In this document: positions 53,212 through 61,333 of the stretch, piece by piece
How the letters are laid out: the number at the start of each line of letters is the position of its first letter
Numbering within the stretch: the first letter of the stretch is position 1
Assembly: GCF_028288465.1 (NCBI RefSeq)
Contig: NZ_JAQBNR010000057.1
Span: forward strand, 17,681 to 81,680
DNA length: 64,000 nt
Reading direction: 5' to 3'
From: Ferruginibacter sp.
GTDB lineage: Bacteria; Bacteroidota; Bacteroidia; Chitinophagales; Chitinophagaceae
Made by a program: the position numbers and the translations under genes
The notes under the pieces: model-generated
What the model was told of the DNA's origin: nothing
Database searches by the model: none
What the model saw: only the letters and a program-made list of their open reading frames with translations

Positions 53212-53799
53212 TCACGCGCCATTTAAATCGGCATGCGCATTTACATTGGTGAAATATTTTTTCTGCTCGCTTGTAATTGGTACAAAACAAACGTTCAAAT
53301 TTTCAATCATACTCTTCATACTATGCCTTTTTAAAAGACCTTTTTTATGCATTTCTGCAATGGCCGATAAGCCTTCGGCGCAGTAAATTGCGCAGAGCGG
53401 TTCCGGCTCTTCTTCATTGGTAAAAACAAGAGCGTCATAGGCGTCACTTTCCAGGTATTTGTTGTACAACTCAGTCAGCACGCTGGTTTCCATCAATGGC
53501 ATATCGCAGGCCAGCACAAAAAGGTTTTGCACCGGGTATTGTACATGCGCACTCAATACCCCTAACAATGGTCCGTGTATTGCTAGATTTTCATTGTCAG
53601 TTATAACAGGCGTACCTGCAAACGCTTCGGTGTAACCGGCATATTGCAACCTGTTTACAACAAGCGAGACAGGTATTTGCAACGCTGCCATTTTATTGAT
53701 GGCAGTCTGTGCCCATAACTGTCCTTCGCCTGAAACAAGCAAGCCTTTATCGCTGCCCATCCGGAAGCTTTGGCCGCCGCATAAAATGATGCCTACCAT
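53212..53799 (-). CDS. mobA: Molybdenum cofactor guanylyltransferase
   Basis: A 195-residue nucleotidyltransferase that adds GMP to molybdopterin. Seen: IILCGGQSFRMGSDKGLL (GGxSxRMGxDK) at the N-terminus, GPLLGVLSAH, and LACDMPLM with the metal-binding Asp. This gives the bis-MGD form needed by NasA-type nitrate reductases, fitting the neighbour. It is convergent with the rubredoxin-tailed gene, their stop codons being adjacent, and lies downstream of the SelW-like gene by 10 bases. Confidence 0.93.
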   Translation of the reverse strand: MVGIILCGGQSFRMGSDKGLLVSGEGQLWAQTAINKMAALQIPVSLVVNRLQYAGYTEAFAGTPVITDNENLAIHGPLLGVLSAHVQYPVQNLFVLACDMPLMETSVLTELYNKYLESDAYDALVFTNEEEPEPLCAIYCAEGLSAIAEMHKKGLLKRHSMKSMIENLNVCFVPITSEQKKYFTNVNAHADLNGA

Positions 53800-53809
53800 A
53801 CAATAAATT

Positions 53810-54088
53810 TTAATGTTTATCAGAATGGCCCAGGCTCTTATCAGGGTTTACTACATCTCTTACCAGTTGCTTTAATTCTTTAATTTCCGGGAAGCCGCCA
53901 AAGATTTTGCGGTCAAAAATAGTATTGCCGTTAATAGAAATAATGTAACGCCCGCCTACTTCGCTCGGTTGCAGGGTTACCGATTGTATGTCGCCTTCAA
54001 AAGTCGTCAGCAATTCCTGCGCCATGTACGCGGCTCTCAACAGCCAATGGCATTTGGGACAATATTCTATGGTGATGGTAGGCTTCAT
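53810..54088 (-). CDS. SelW/SelT/SelH-family (Rdx) protein
   Basis: A 92-residue thioredoxin-like protein with an N-terminal CPKC redox motif in ITIEYCPKCHWLLRAAY and GGRYIISINGNTIFDRK later. Cysteine occupies the selenocysteine position of eukaryotic SelW. I start at ATG 54088; an upstream ATG at 54151 adds 21 unlike residues. It forms a likely two-gene unit with mobA. Function in bacteria is unknown; a thiol-redox role is probable. Confidence 0.88.
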   Translation of the reverse strand: MKPTITIEYCPKCHWLLRAAYMAQELLTTFEGDIQSVTLQPSEVGGRYIISINGNTIFDRKIFGGFPEIKELKQLVRDVVNPDKSLGHSDKH

Positions 54089-54407
54089 GCTTGTCTGGAT
54101 TTTAATACTCAAATGTACAGTAATAATACAATTTTGTAACAGGCTAATCACCCTGATTTGACTTCAGTGGCGACGCTCCGTTCAACAGTATTTCATTTTG
54201 GATCTTCAGCGTTCGTATTGATGTGTATGATTTAACCGAAGGCTACTACCCGATGATTAATTGGGTACCGGCAATAGCGTTTTTTAAAATGCCTTAAATA
54301 GCATGCACCTCAATATATTAATCTAACCTGGCTGCTACGGTCATCGGATACAGATCACGAAATGTTTTTTTATTTGTAATTAAACAGATAATCACCAATT
54401 TTGAAAT

Positions 54408-55247
54408 ATGTATACCATCAGCCAGCTTTTTATTTACCCCGTTAAGTCACTTGGCGGTATTGAAGTGACCGAAGCATATTTAACCGACCGGGGGTTGCAA
54501 TACGACCGGCGATGGATGCTGGTAGATGGTAACAATCAATTTTTAACCCAACGGGAACATCCGGAAATGTGTTTGCTGCAAACAGCCATACAGGACAATG
54601 AATTAATTGTTTATGATAAAAATAATCCTGTAGATAAAATTTATATAGCAATGCCGCCGCCAGCCGGAGCAGGAACAATTCCAGTGCAGGTGTGGGATGA
54701 TGTATGCAATGCGCAATTGGTAAGTAATGCAGCAGATGCATGGTTCTCCGCAAAACTATCCATTCAATGCAGACTGGTATACATGCCGGATAGTGAAAAA
54801 AGAAAAGTAGACCCTGAATATGCCGGTGAAAATGATATTACCAGTTTTTCTGACGGTTATCCTTTGCTCATCATCGGGCAGGCTTCACTGGATGATCTCA
54901 ACAGCCGCCTGGCAAAACCTTTATCCATCAACCGTTTCAGGCCAAATATTGTTTTTACCGGCGGAAAGCCGCATGATGAAGATATCATGGCGCATGTAAA
55001 AATAAATAACATTGATTTATACGGTGTAAAACTATGCGCCCGGTGCACCATTACAACCATTAACCAGGCAACTGCAGAAAAAGCAAAGGAACCTTTGAAA
55101 ACACTTGCCACCTACAGAATGAAAAATAACAAAATATACTTTGGACAGAATATACTGCATAAGCAAACCGGCGCCCTGAAGATTGGTGATAAAATCGAAA
55201 TAATAAGTGTAAAAGAACCCTTCTCTTTTACACTATCAGCGCAATAA
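54408..55247 (+). CDS. MOSC-domain protein, mARC-like
   Basis: A 279-residue protein with an N-terminal MOSC_N beta-barrel (LFIYPVKSLGGIEV, GLQYDRRWMLVD, FLTQREHPEMCLL) and a C-terminal MOSC domain (RFRPNIVFTGG, LYGVKLCARCTITTINQ). The Cys in CARC is the Mo ligand in mARC-type enzymes that reduce N-hydroxylated compounds. No ferredoxin domain is fused. Presence near mobA and nitrate reductase suggests use of the same cofactor pool; the substrate is unknown. Confidence 0.88.
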   Translation: MYTISQLFIYPVKSLGGIEVTEAYLTDRGLQYDRRWMLVDGNNQFLTQREHPEMCLLQTAIQDNELIVYDKNNPVDKIYIAMPPPAGAGTIPVQVWDDVCNAQLVSNAADAWFSAKLSIQCRLVYMPDSEKRKVDPEYAGENDITSFSDGYPLLIIGQASLDDLNSRLAKPLSINRFRPNIVFTGGKPHDEDIMAHVKINNIDLYGVKLCARCTITTINQATAEKAKEPLKTLATYRMKNNKIYFGQNILHKQTGALKIGDKIEIISVKEPFSFTLSAQ

Positions 55248-55331
55248 TTTTTTCTGCCGAAATTGTATTGGTTTAGTTAAATAACACAAAATAGCCATCC
55301 GTTTATTGGTAATAAAAAAAAGATACTCAAT

Positions 55332-55352
55332 AGTCTACTAATTTAGTGGAGA
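55332..55352. promoter_or_regulatory. 21-bp operator, copy B (sulfur regulon)
   Basis: Left half AGTCTACTAA, right half TTAGTGGAGA; a near palindrome about a central T. It lies seven bases upstream of a perfect -7 box, that is between -33 and -7 positions, suited to repression. Confidence 0.65.
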
Positions 55353-55358
55353 TATCCA

Positions 55359-55366
55359 TATATTTG
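55359..55366 (+). promoter_or_regulatory. -7 box of the siroheme synthase gene
   Basis: TATATTTG, a perfect TAnnTTTG, seven bases before ATG 55373. It implies an almost leaderless mRNA and supports ATG 55373 over GTG 55346, which lies upstream of the box. Confidence 0.6.
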
Positions 55367-55372
55367 CAGCCG

Positions 55373-55972
55373 ATGGTAAATAATATCTCACCTGCTCAAA
55401 ATGAGCTTTTTCCGGTTTTTTTAAAATTAAAGCAATTGCGTTTGCTGATAGTGGGCGGCGGCTATGTTGGAATGGAAAAATTGCAGGCTGTGTTGGCCAA
55501 TTCACCTGCCGCGGTTATTACGTTGGTGGCCAGCGAAATAAGTGGGGAAATAAAAGAATTGGTCAAAGAATACCCGGGTGTAACGCTGGTGGAAAGGCCT
55601 TACCAATTAAGTGATTTCGACAATATTGATATTGCGATAGCGGCGATTAATGACCCTGTAGTAAGCGGGCAGGTAGCAATGGATGCGAAGTTGAAAGGCA
55701 TCCTGATAAACGTGGCTGATAAACCGGATCTGTGCGATTTTTACCTGGGATCGGTGGTGCAAAAGGGAAATCTTAAGGTTGCTATCAGTACCAACGGCAA
55801 GTCGCCCACTATCGCTAAACGTGTTAAAGAAATGTTGAATGAAACACTGCCAGATGAGCTTGATAGTTTATTGGACAATATGCAGGCCATTCGCAATAAA
55901 ATGACAGGTGATTTTACCGACAAAGTGAGACAGCTGAATGAAATCACCAAAAATCTTTCCCAAAATAAATAA
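55373..55972 (+). CDS. Precorrin-2 dehydrogenase / sirohydrochlorin ferrochelatase
   Basis: A 199-residue Met8/CysG-N type bifunctional enzyme that oxidises precorrin-2 with NAD and inserts iron to give siroheme. Seen: NELFPVFLKLKQLRLLIVGGG (Rossmann fold, GGGYVGMEK), VTLVERPYQLSDFDNIDIAIAA, NVADKPDLCDFYLGSVVQKGN, and the signature STNGKSPTIAKRVKEML. It complements the methyltransferase at 32935 in making siroheme for CysI and NirB. Start ATG 55373 is set by the -7 box just upstream. Next gene begins one base after its stop. Confidence 0.93.
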   Translation: MVNNISPAQNELFPVFLKLKQLRLLIVGGGYVGMEKLQAVLANSPAAVITLVASEISGEIKELVKEYPGVTLVERPYQLSDFDNIDIAIAAINDPVVSGQVAMDAKLKGILINVADKPDLCDFYLGSVVQKGNLKVAISTNGKSPTIAKRVKEMLNETLPDELDSLLDNMQAIRNKMTGDFTDKVRQLNEITKNLSQNK

Positions 55973-55973
55973 C

Positions 55974-56939
55974 ATGTCGAGTAATACACCCGAAGAAATA
56001 ATAGAAGAAATTACGCATTCGCATGACGTGGTGATCACCCAACAGGAACTCAATTCTTCCAGGCGAAAAGTAGTCAGCAAATACCTTGTAGCGATCGCTT
56101 TTGTTTTAATTATTATCTTGTTTTCCTACTTTTTTCTCTCCGCTGAACAGCTAACCTTTTTACAGGCAACATTAAACAGGGACAATCATTTATTTTACTG
56201 GATGTTACTGATTGGTTTTGGCGCTGAAATTGTTGCCGGTTCTATGGGGATGGGGTATGGTGTTATCTGCACATCCTTATTATTAATAATGAACGTACCT
56301 CCGCCGGTAGTAAGTGCGAGCATTCACTCGGCAGAAGCTTTTACGAGTGCTGCAGGAACCATAAGTCACTGGCAACTCGGAAACATTAATAAAAAACTGG
56401 CGAAGGCTTTGGCTTTACCAGCTATTATTGGAGCGGTAGCAGGGGCATTACTGCTAACCTATGTGGGAGAAAGGTATGCGAAGGTTACCAAACCATTTAT
56501 TGCAGCCTATACCATATATCTTGGGATAAAGATTTTGCAAAATGCATTTAAAAAGAAAACGGTTAATCAGCAAAAGAAAAAAAGCAATATCACTGTACTG
56601 GGTTTAATAGGCGGCTTTATAGATTCATTTGGTGGCGGTGGCTGGGGGCCATTGGTTACAGGCACTTTTATAAAAAACGGCCATACACCGAGGTTTGTAA
56701 TCGGCAGCTCCACCTTTGCTAAATGTATACTCACTGTGGCCAGTGCCACTACTTTTATTTTCACTATCGGTATTCAGCACTGGAATGTAGTGGCCGGATT
56801 ATTGATCGGGGGTATTGTTACAGCTCCTTTTTCTGCCATGCTTACTGCTAAACTACCCACCAAAAAAATGTTTGTTGTTGTGGGCGTAGTGGTAATCATT
56901 TGCGGATTAATTACCATCGGCAGAGCTGTGTTTTTGTAG
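55974..56939 (+). CDS. TauE/SafE-family membrane transporter
   Basis: A 321-residue inner-membrane protein with about eight helices after a hydrophilic N-terminus (SSNTPEEIIEEITHSHDVV). Two related halves are visible, with GFGAEIVAGSMGMGYGVICTSLL and GLIGGFIDSFGGGGWGPLVTG, the repeated glycine-rich motif of the TauE/SafE family. Members move sulfite, sulfonates or other sulfur anions, in either direction. The gene starts one base after the siroheme synthase stop and shares its sulfur-type operator. I infer sulfate or sulfite transport; no other sulfate permease is in the window. Confidence 0.88.
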   Translation: MSSNTPEEIIEEITHSHDVVITQQELNSSRRKVVSKYLVAIAFVLIIILFSYFFLSAEQLTFLQATLNRDNHLFYWMLLIGFGAEIVAGSMGMGYGVICTSLLLIMNVPPPVVSASIHSAEAFTSAAGTISHWQLGNINKKLAKALALPAIIGAVAGALLLTYVGERYAKVTKPFIAAYTIYLGIKILQNAFKKKTVNQQKKKSNITVLGLIGGFIDSFGGGGWGPLVTGTFIKNGHTPRFVIGSSTFAKCILTVASATTFIFTIGIQHWNVVAGLLIGGIVTAPFSAMLTAKLPTKKMFVVVGVVVIICGLITIGRAVFL

Positions 56940-57027
56940 TTCACTTATTCGCAGGAAATCAGCAGGCAATTTAATTTTTCTTCCTTGTAGCATAAATGAC
57001 TGATGAAAAAAATAATTTAAATCTTTA

Positions 57028-57048
57028 AGTCTATAAATTTGGTGGACT
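57028..57048. promoter_or_regulatory. 21-bp operator, copy D (sulfur regulon)
   Basis: Left half AGTCTATAAA, right half TTGGTGGACT around a central T. Compared with copy B, 16 of 21 positions are identical by eye. It overlaps the -33 element of the promoter at 57038-57070. Confidence 0.65.
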
Positions 57049-57070
57049 AATAATAATCCCTTTATCTTTG
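57038..57070 (+). promoter_or_regulatory. Promoter upstream of the TonB receptor leader
   Basis: TTTG at 57038-57041, a 21-base spacer, and TATCTTTG at 57063-57070: a full match to the Bacteroidota pattern TTTG...TAnnTTTG. Confidence 0.65.
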
Positions 57071-57095
57071 CGTACAAATTAAAAGATACTCTTTC

Positions 57096-57170
57096 ATGAA
57101 TAAGTTAGCAGGCACAAGATTCTCCGTCATAAGTAAGCGCCGATGTTGTACAGAATTAACTGTAAAATAG
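57096..57170 (+). CDS. Possible Cys-containing leader peptide before the TonB receptor
   Basis: A 24-codon frame starting about 20 bases after the predicted transcription start. It contains SVISKRRCCTEL, with two adjacent Cys codons near the 3' end, and stops with TAG. It lies between two copies of the sulfur-type operator and 187 bases before the receptor ATG. A 5-bp hairpin TACAG/CTGTA (57149-57164) follows the Cys codons. Its position and Cys pair parallel the clearer poly-Cys leader of the cys operon; by chance alone a short frame with CC is not rare, so support is moderate. Confidence 0.4.
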   Translation: MNKLAGTRFSVISKRRCCTELTVK

Positions 57171-57195
57171 ATCCTCAAGTTTTTTTTAAGTTATT

Positions 57196-57216
57196 AGTCT
57201 ACTAAAATAGTATACT
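57196..57216. promoter_or_regulatory. 21-bp operator, copy C (sulfur regulon)
   Basis: Left half AGTCTACTAA, identical to that of copy B, right half ATAGTATACT; near palindrome. It is 140 bases before the receptor ATG and downstream of the first promoter, so it may block elongation or serve a second promoter. Confidence 0.55.
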
Positions 57217-57356
57217 AAATGATATTACCCGCGGCTATTTTAAACATTCTCCTTTTTAAAGTTAACAGGTATTAATCACATCCTAATTCCCCGAAGGGGT
57301 TAGGTTAGCATATGAATGAATTTATAATTGTAAAACAAAACCACCAAAATTCTACA

Positions 57357-60302
57357 ATGAGAAAGTTAGCAGTATTAGTATATTTTTTACTCCCGGTTAT
57401 AGCCTTCGGTCAACTAAATGGCACCGTGATTTTAAGTGGCCGCATAGTCGGTGAAAATCATGAAGGGTTGGCATCTGCCAGTATAGCTGTAAAAGGCGCA
57501 TCCAGCGGAACCATCACCGATTCGACCGGTAGATTTTCATTGGTGATCAATCAAAAATTTCCTTTTACAGTAGTGGTAACTTCCGTTGGGTTTTCTCCGC
57601 AGGAAATCGAAATCAGGAATGCTAACTCAAAGTTGGCCATACAATTAACCAGCCAAACCTTTCTTGCAAACGAAGTGGTAGTCACAGCAAGCCGTACTTC
57701 TGAGAAAATTTTAAAGTCGCCTGTGAGCATCGAAAAACTGGATATCAGGGCATTGAAAGAAACACCTGCAGCTTCCTTTTATGATGCGCTCGGTAATGTA
57801 AAAGGCGTTCAGTTAACTACTTCTTCCATTACATTCAAAGTACCCAACACAAGAGGTTTTAATATTCCCAACAACTTTCGTTTTATGCAACTGGTTGATG
57901 GTATTGATATGCAGGCAGCCACATTGGGCGTGCCATTGGGTAATGCCATCGGGCCAACAGAACTGGACATACAAAGTATTGAAGTTACACCAGGTGCAGC
58001 TTCTGCCTTGTATGGCATGAATGCAATCAACGGTATGAGCAATCTTATCACAAAGAATCCTTTTACTTCTGAAGGATTAAGTGTATTTCAACGTACCGGT
58101 ATCAATCACGTCGATGGTATCGATCATTCACCGGGCCTGCTGACGGAAACGGCAATACGCTATGCAAAGGCATTCAATAATAAATTTGCCTTTAAAATAA
58201 ATGGTAGCTATCTGCAGGGTGTAGACTGGATTTCTGATACAAGACTGGACCAGAATCCGAATAATAAAAATACGGCTAATCCATCTTACCCGGCATTGAA
58301 CGGCGACAACAATATTGTTTTTGATGGCTGGAATAAATATGGCGATGACGCTCTTGCAGGAAGTAATACAGTCTCTGTTACCGGCTTAAAAATTGATGGC
58401 GCAACCAATAAAACGTTGACTGTTGCCCGTACAGGTTACTGGGAAAAAGACCTGGTAGATCCGAAAGTAAACAACCTGAAATTTGACGCGGCGCTACACT
58501 ATAAAATAACACCCAATACAACGTTAATTTATACCTACCGGGTAGGTAAAATGGATGGTGTGTTTCAACGCGGTAACAAAATTAAACTGGATAACGTAGT
58601 AGTGCAAAATCACCAGGTTGAATTAAAAGGAAGCAATTTTACGATCAAAGCCTATACCTCAATAGAAAATTCTGGTGACAGCTATAACGTTAAGCCTTTG
58701 GCTGATAACCTTGATTTATATACCGGTGGCAGCAACAGTGCCTGGGGAACTAAATTTAAAAATGCGCTCACTTCTTTCGCAACAACACATGGTGGTGCAC
58801 TCACATCAGAAAATCTGGCTGAAGCAACACAATATGCACGCCAGCTGGCAGATGCAGGCCGTGCGGAACCTGGTACTGCTTACTTCAACAGGGTTAAAGA
58901 CTCCATCATAAAAATAAATAACTGGGATATTAAATCTGCGCAAATACCAAATGCCCCTGCCACAGGTGGTGCCGCTCTGTGGCAAAAAAGTCACTTGTAT
59001 CATGTAGAAGGGCAATTGGATCTTACCAAACAAGTAAAATATTTTAACCTGTTGGTCGGTGGTGATGCAAGGGTCTATCAACTGATACCGGATGGCAATA
59101 ATTTTGTTGATTTTACAAGACCGGTTGCAGAAAGAAATACACCTTTAGCGGACGGTAGTTTTGGCAGCAACATCTACTACAAAAAATTCGGTGGTTTTGT
59201 GCAGGTGACCAAAACGTTGTTTGAAGAAAAATTAAAATTGTGGGGTTCATTGCGTGCAGATTATAATCCCGAATTTACAGCCAAACTTACTCCAAGAATA
59301 GCTGCTGTGTATACCGTAAAACAGAAACACAATTTTCGTTTCACTTTTCAGAAAGGCTACCGTTTTCCTGCCTTGTTTGAAGCCTTGTCTTACGTAAACA
59401 ACGGCCGCGTTAAACGGGTGGGTATATTACCTGTCATCAATGAAGGCCTTGGGTACCGTGATAACAGTTATACACAAACATCTGTTGCAGCATTTAACGC
59501 AGCTGTAAAAGCAGGCGGCAATACAGACTCCGCAGCCCTGGCCAACCGGGGTTTGCTAAAAGCTGCCTCTTTGCCAAACGGAAGGCCTGAGGGAATTAAT
59601 TCTTTTGAAGTGGGTTATAAGAGTGCTTTGTTCAATAATAAAGTATTTGTAGATTTTGATGCTTACACCAATATCTATGATGGGTTTTTGGGCCAGGTAC
59701 AGGTGTTTGTTCCCATTGCGGAAACCATCGGTTCGGATGCTGCTGTATTGGCCATGATTGACCGGAACCGTGATGCACAGCCTGCAAAGGATGCAACGTC
59801 AACTTCTCCTGCTACTGCAGCCAGTAAAGGACAAGATCGCTATCGTGTGTATACCAATGCAAAAAATAAATACACTACCTATGGTTCTTCGCTTGGGCTG
59901 ACGTATAATTTCTACAAAACCTTTACAATTTCAGGTAATATTAACTACAATAAAATTAAAGGCAATGCCACGCCCGATCTTTTCATCACAGGTTTCAATA
60001 CCCCAGACTGGACGACCAATGTATCTTTTGGTAACCGGGCAATCAGCAGAAATGTTGGGTTTAATATTGTGTGGAAATGGCAGAATGCTTTCTTATGGGA
60101 AAGTCCGTTGGTGACGGGTAAAATTGCGGCCATCAATAACCTGGATGCGCAGGTTACCTACAGAATTCCAAAAGTGAAAGCTACCGTTAAACTGGGAGGA
60201 ACCAATGTACTGAATAACCGCCACCTGGAATATGCGGGCGGTCCAACGATCGGTGCACTATATTATGTTGCCATAACATTGGATGGTTTACTGAACAAAT
60301 AG
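57357..60302 (+). CDS. TonB-dependent outer-membrane receptor
   Basis: A 981-residue receptor: signal peptide (LAVLVYFLLPVIAFGQ), carboxypeptidase-regulatory-like domain (about residues 25-105: LSGRIVGENHEGLASASIAVKG), plug (about 110-235: NEVVVTASRTSEKI, TPGAASALYGMNAINGMSNLITK) and a 22-strand barrel ending in a strand before LLNK. No SusD partner follows, so it is not a glycan SusC type. ATG 57357 sits right before the signal peptide; the longer frame from 57312 lacks one. Two copies of the sulfur-type operator precede it, suggesting uptake of a sulfur source; substrate is inferred, not shown. Confidence 0.88.
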   Translation: MRKLAVLVYFLLPVIAFGQLNGTVILSGRIVGENHEGLASASIAVKGASSGTITDSTGRFSLVINQKFPFTVVVTSVGFSPQEIEIRNANSKLAIQLTSQTFLANEVVVTASRTSEKILKSPVSIEKLDIRALKETPAASFYDALGNVKGVQLTTSSITFKVPNTRGFNIPNNFRFMQLVDGIDMQAATLGVPLGNAIGPTELDIQSIEVTPGAASALYGMNAINGMSNLITKNPFTSEGLSVFQRTGINHVDGIDHSPGLLTETAIRYAKAFNNKFAFKINGSYLQGVDWISDTRLDQNPNNKNTANPSYPALNGDNNIVFDGWNKYGDDALAGSNTVSVTGLKIDGATNKTLTVARTGYWEKDLVDPKVNNLKFDAALHYKITPNTTLIYTYRVGKMDGVFQRGNKIKLDNVVVQNHQVELKGSNFTIKAYTSIENSGDSYNVKPLADNLDLYTGGSNSAWGTKFKNALTSFATTHGGALTSENLAEATQYARQLADAGRAEPGTAYFNRVKDSIIKINNWDIKSAQIPNAPATGGAALWQKSHLYHVEGQLDLTKQVKYFNLLVGGDARVYQLIPDGNNFVDFTRPVAERNTPLADGSFGSNIYYKKFGGFVQVTKTLFEEKLKLWGSLRADYNPEFTAKLTPRIAAVYTVKQKHNFRFTFQKGYRFPALFEALSYVNNGRVKRVGILPVINEGLGYRDNSYTQTSVAAFNAAVKAGGNTDSAALANRGLLKAASLPNGRPEGINSFEVGYKSALFNNKVFVDFDAYTNIYDGFLGQVQVFVPIAETIGSDAAVLAMIDRNRDAQPAKDATSTSPATAASKGQDRYRVYTNAKNKYTTYGSSLGLTYNFYKTFTISGNINYNKIKGNATPDLFITGFNTPDWTTNVSFGNRAISRNVGFNIVWKWQNAFLWESPLVTGKIAAINNLDAQVTYRIPKVKATVKLGGTNVLNNRHLEYAGGPTIGALYYVAITLDGLLNK

Positions 60303-60309
60303 ATAGCAC

Positions 60310-60333
60310 GTTTGTTTCGGGAACGAACCAAAC
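60310..60333 (+). terminator. Hairpin after the TonB receptor
   Basis: GTTTGTTTCG pairs with CGAACCAAAC (one mismatch) around a GGAA loop, seven bases after the stop. No T-run follows. A second stem GGGAGTG/CACTCCC lies at 60355-60385. Transcription may partly continue into the DUF2490 gene. Confidence 0.45.
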
Positions 60334-60404
60334 AAGATATTGACTAAAAAGACAGGGAGTGTTTGATAATTTATCTTTCACTCCCCTTTAAATAAATACT
60401 GTAG

Positions 60405-61154
60405 ATGAAAAAAAATATTATCTGTTGTATAGTGTCGCTTTGTTTTACTATTACATCGATTGCTCAAAATACAAAGCACACTGAAAATCTTAACCAGGTA
60501 TGGCTGGGGTATTTTAACCAAACGAGATTTAGTAACAAACTGGGTTTGTGGACAGATTTGAATTTGCGTACCAAAGATGACTTTGTAAATAATTTATCAG
60601 TCAGCATTGTTAGGGTTGGGCTGACTTACTACGTTGCCACAGATACCAAGCTAACAGCGGGTTACGCATGGGTAAATTTTTTCCCGGGGGATAATCATAA
60701 AAATATTTCTCAAACGGAGCATCGGCCCTGGCAGCAAATTCAATGGCATACCAAATATGCCAAAACCAGGATGATGCAATGGGTGCGGTTGGAGGAAAGG
60801 TATCGGCGTAAAATTCTGAATGACGATGCTTTGGCAGACGGATACAGTTTTAATTTCAGGCTGCGTTATAACTTATGGTACGAGATTCCGTTGAGTAAAA
60901 AAGGCATTGAGCCGGGGGCACTGTCATTTATTTTAAACGATGAAGTGCATGTAAATTTTGGCAAACAAATAGTCAATAACTATTTTGATCAGAACCGTTT
61001 CTTCGCAGGGCTTAAATTACAAACCGGTAAAAGTTCCAACTTTCAATTTGGCTACCTGAATGTTTTTCAGCAATTGGCTGCAGGCAATCAATATAAAAAC
61101 ATCAATGGTGCCCGTTTGTTTTATTTTCAAAATGTTGATCTGCGAAGCAAATAG
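60405..61154 (+). CDS. DUF2490 outer-membrane protein
   Basis: A 249-residue protein with signal peptide (IICCIVSLCFTITSIAQ) and a DUF2490 beta-barrel pattern: WLGYFNQTRFSNKLGLWTDLNLRTKD, LTAGYAWVNFFPGD, EHRPWQQIQWHTKY, RLEERYRR, FFAGLKLQTG. Function is not known for the family. It lies 102 bases after the TonB receptor in the same direction, so it may assist the same uptake, and is followed by a clear terminator. Confidence 0.85.
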   Translation: MKKNIICCIVSLCFTITSIAQNTKHTENLNQVWLGYFNQTRFSNKLGLWTDLNLRTKDDFVNNLSVSIVRVGLTYYVATDTKLTAGYAWVNFFPGDNHKNISQTEHRPWQQIQWHTKYAKTRMMQWVRLEERYRRKILNDDALADGYSFNFRLRYNLWYEIPLSKKGIEPGALSFILNDEVHVNFGKQIVNNYFDQNRFFAGLKLQTGKSSNFQFGYLNVFQQLAAGNQYKNINGARLFYFQNVDLRSK

Positions 61155-61172
61155 TGAATTAAAAATTTTTAT

Positions 61173-61212
61173 AAAAACCGGCTAAACTGTTCGTAGTGTC
61201 AACCGGTTTTTT
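61173..61212 (+). terminator. Rho-independent terminator after DUF2490 gene
   Basis: AAAAACCGG (61173-61181) pairs with CCGGTTTTT (61203-61211), continuing into T; 19 bases after the stop codon. Confidence 0.8.
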
Positions 61213-61268
61213 ATTCAGTCAAAAGTAATTATGTTTGCGGTTAACAATTTGTTTGCAAAAGATATAAA

Positions 61269-61284
61269 TAACTTAACTAAGTTA
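61269..61284. promoter_or_regulatory. Operator-like palindrome of the efflux operon
   Basis: TAACTTA-AC-TAAGTTA is a perfect 7-2-7 inverted repeat. Five bases downstream is GACATTTG (61289-61296), one change from the -7 consensus. This arrangement suits a MarR- or TetR-type repressor; no such regulator gene is in the window. Confidence 0.5.
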
Positions 61285-61333
61285 GACTGACATTTGCAGC
61301 TTCGACATTGTGCTCAAATACTTCCATTACGTC

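Larger units (their letters stand above)
56940..57356 (+). other. Complex leader region of the TonB receptor
   Basis: 417 bases with two copies of the 21-bp operator (57028, 57196), a good promoter (57038-57070), a 24-codon Cys-containing frame (57096-57170), and a T-run at 57180-57187. There is also a small palindrome CCCCGAAGGGG near 57290. Confidence 0.6.

Noticed and set aside
61268..61288. Fifth copy of the 21-bp sulfur operator before the efflux operon
   Set aside because: Only the right end (AGACT) matches; the left half fails. The site is better explained by its own perfect 7-2-7 palindrome.
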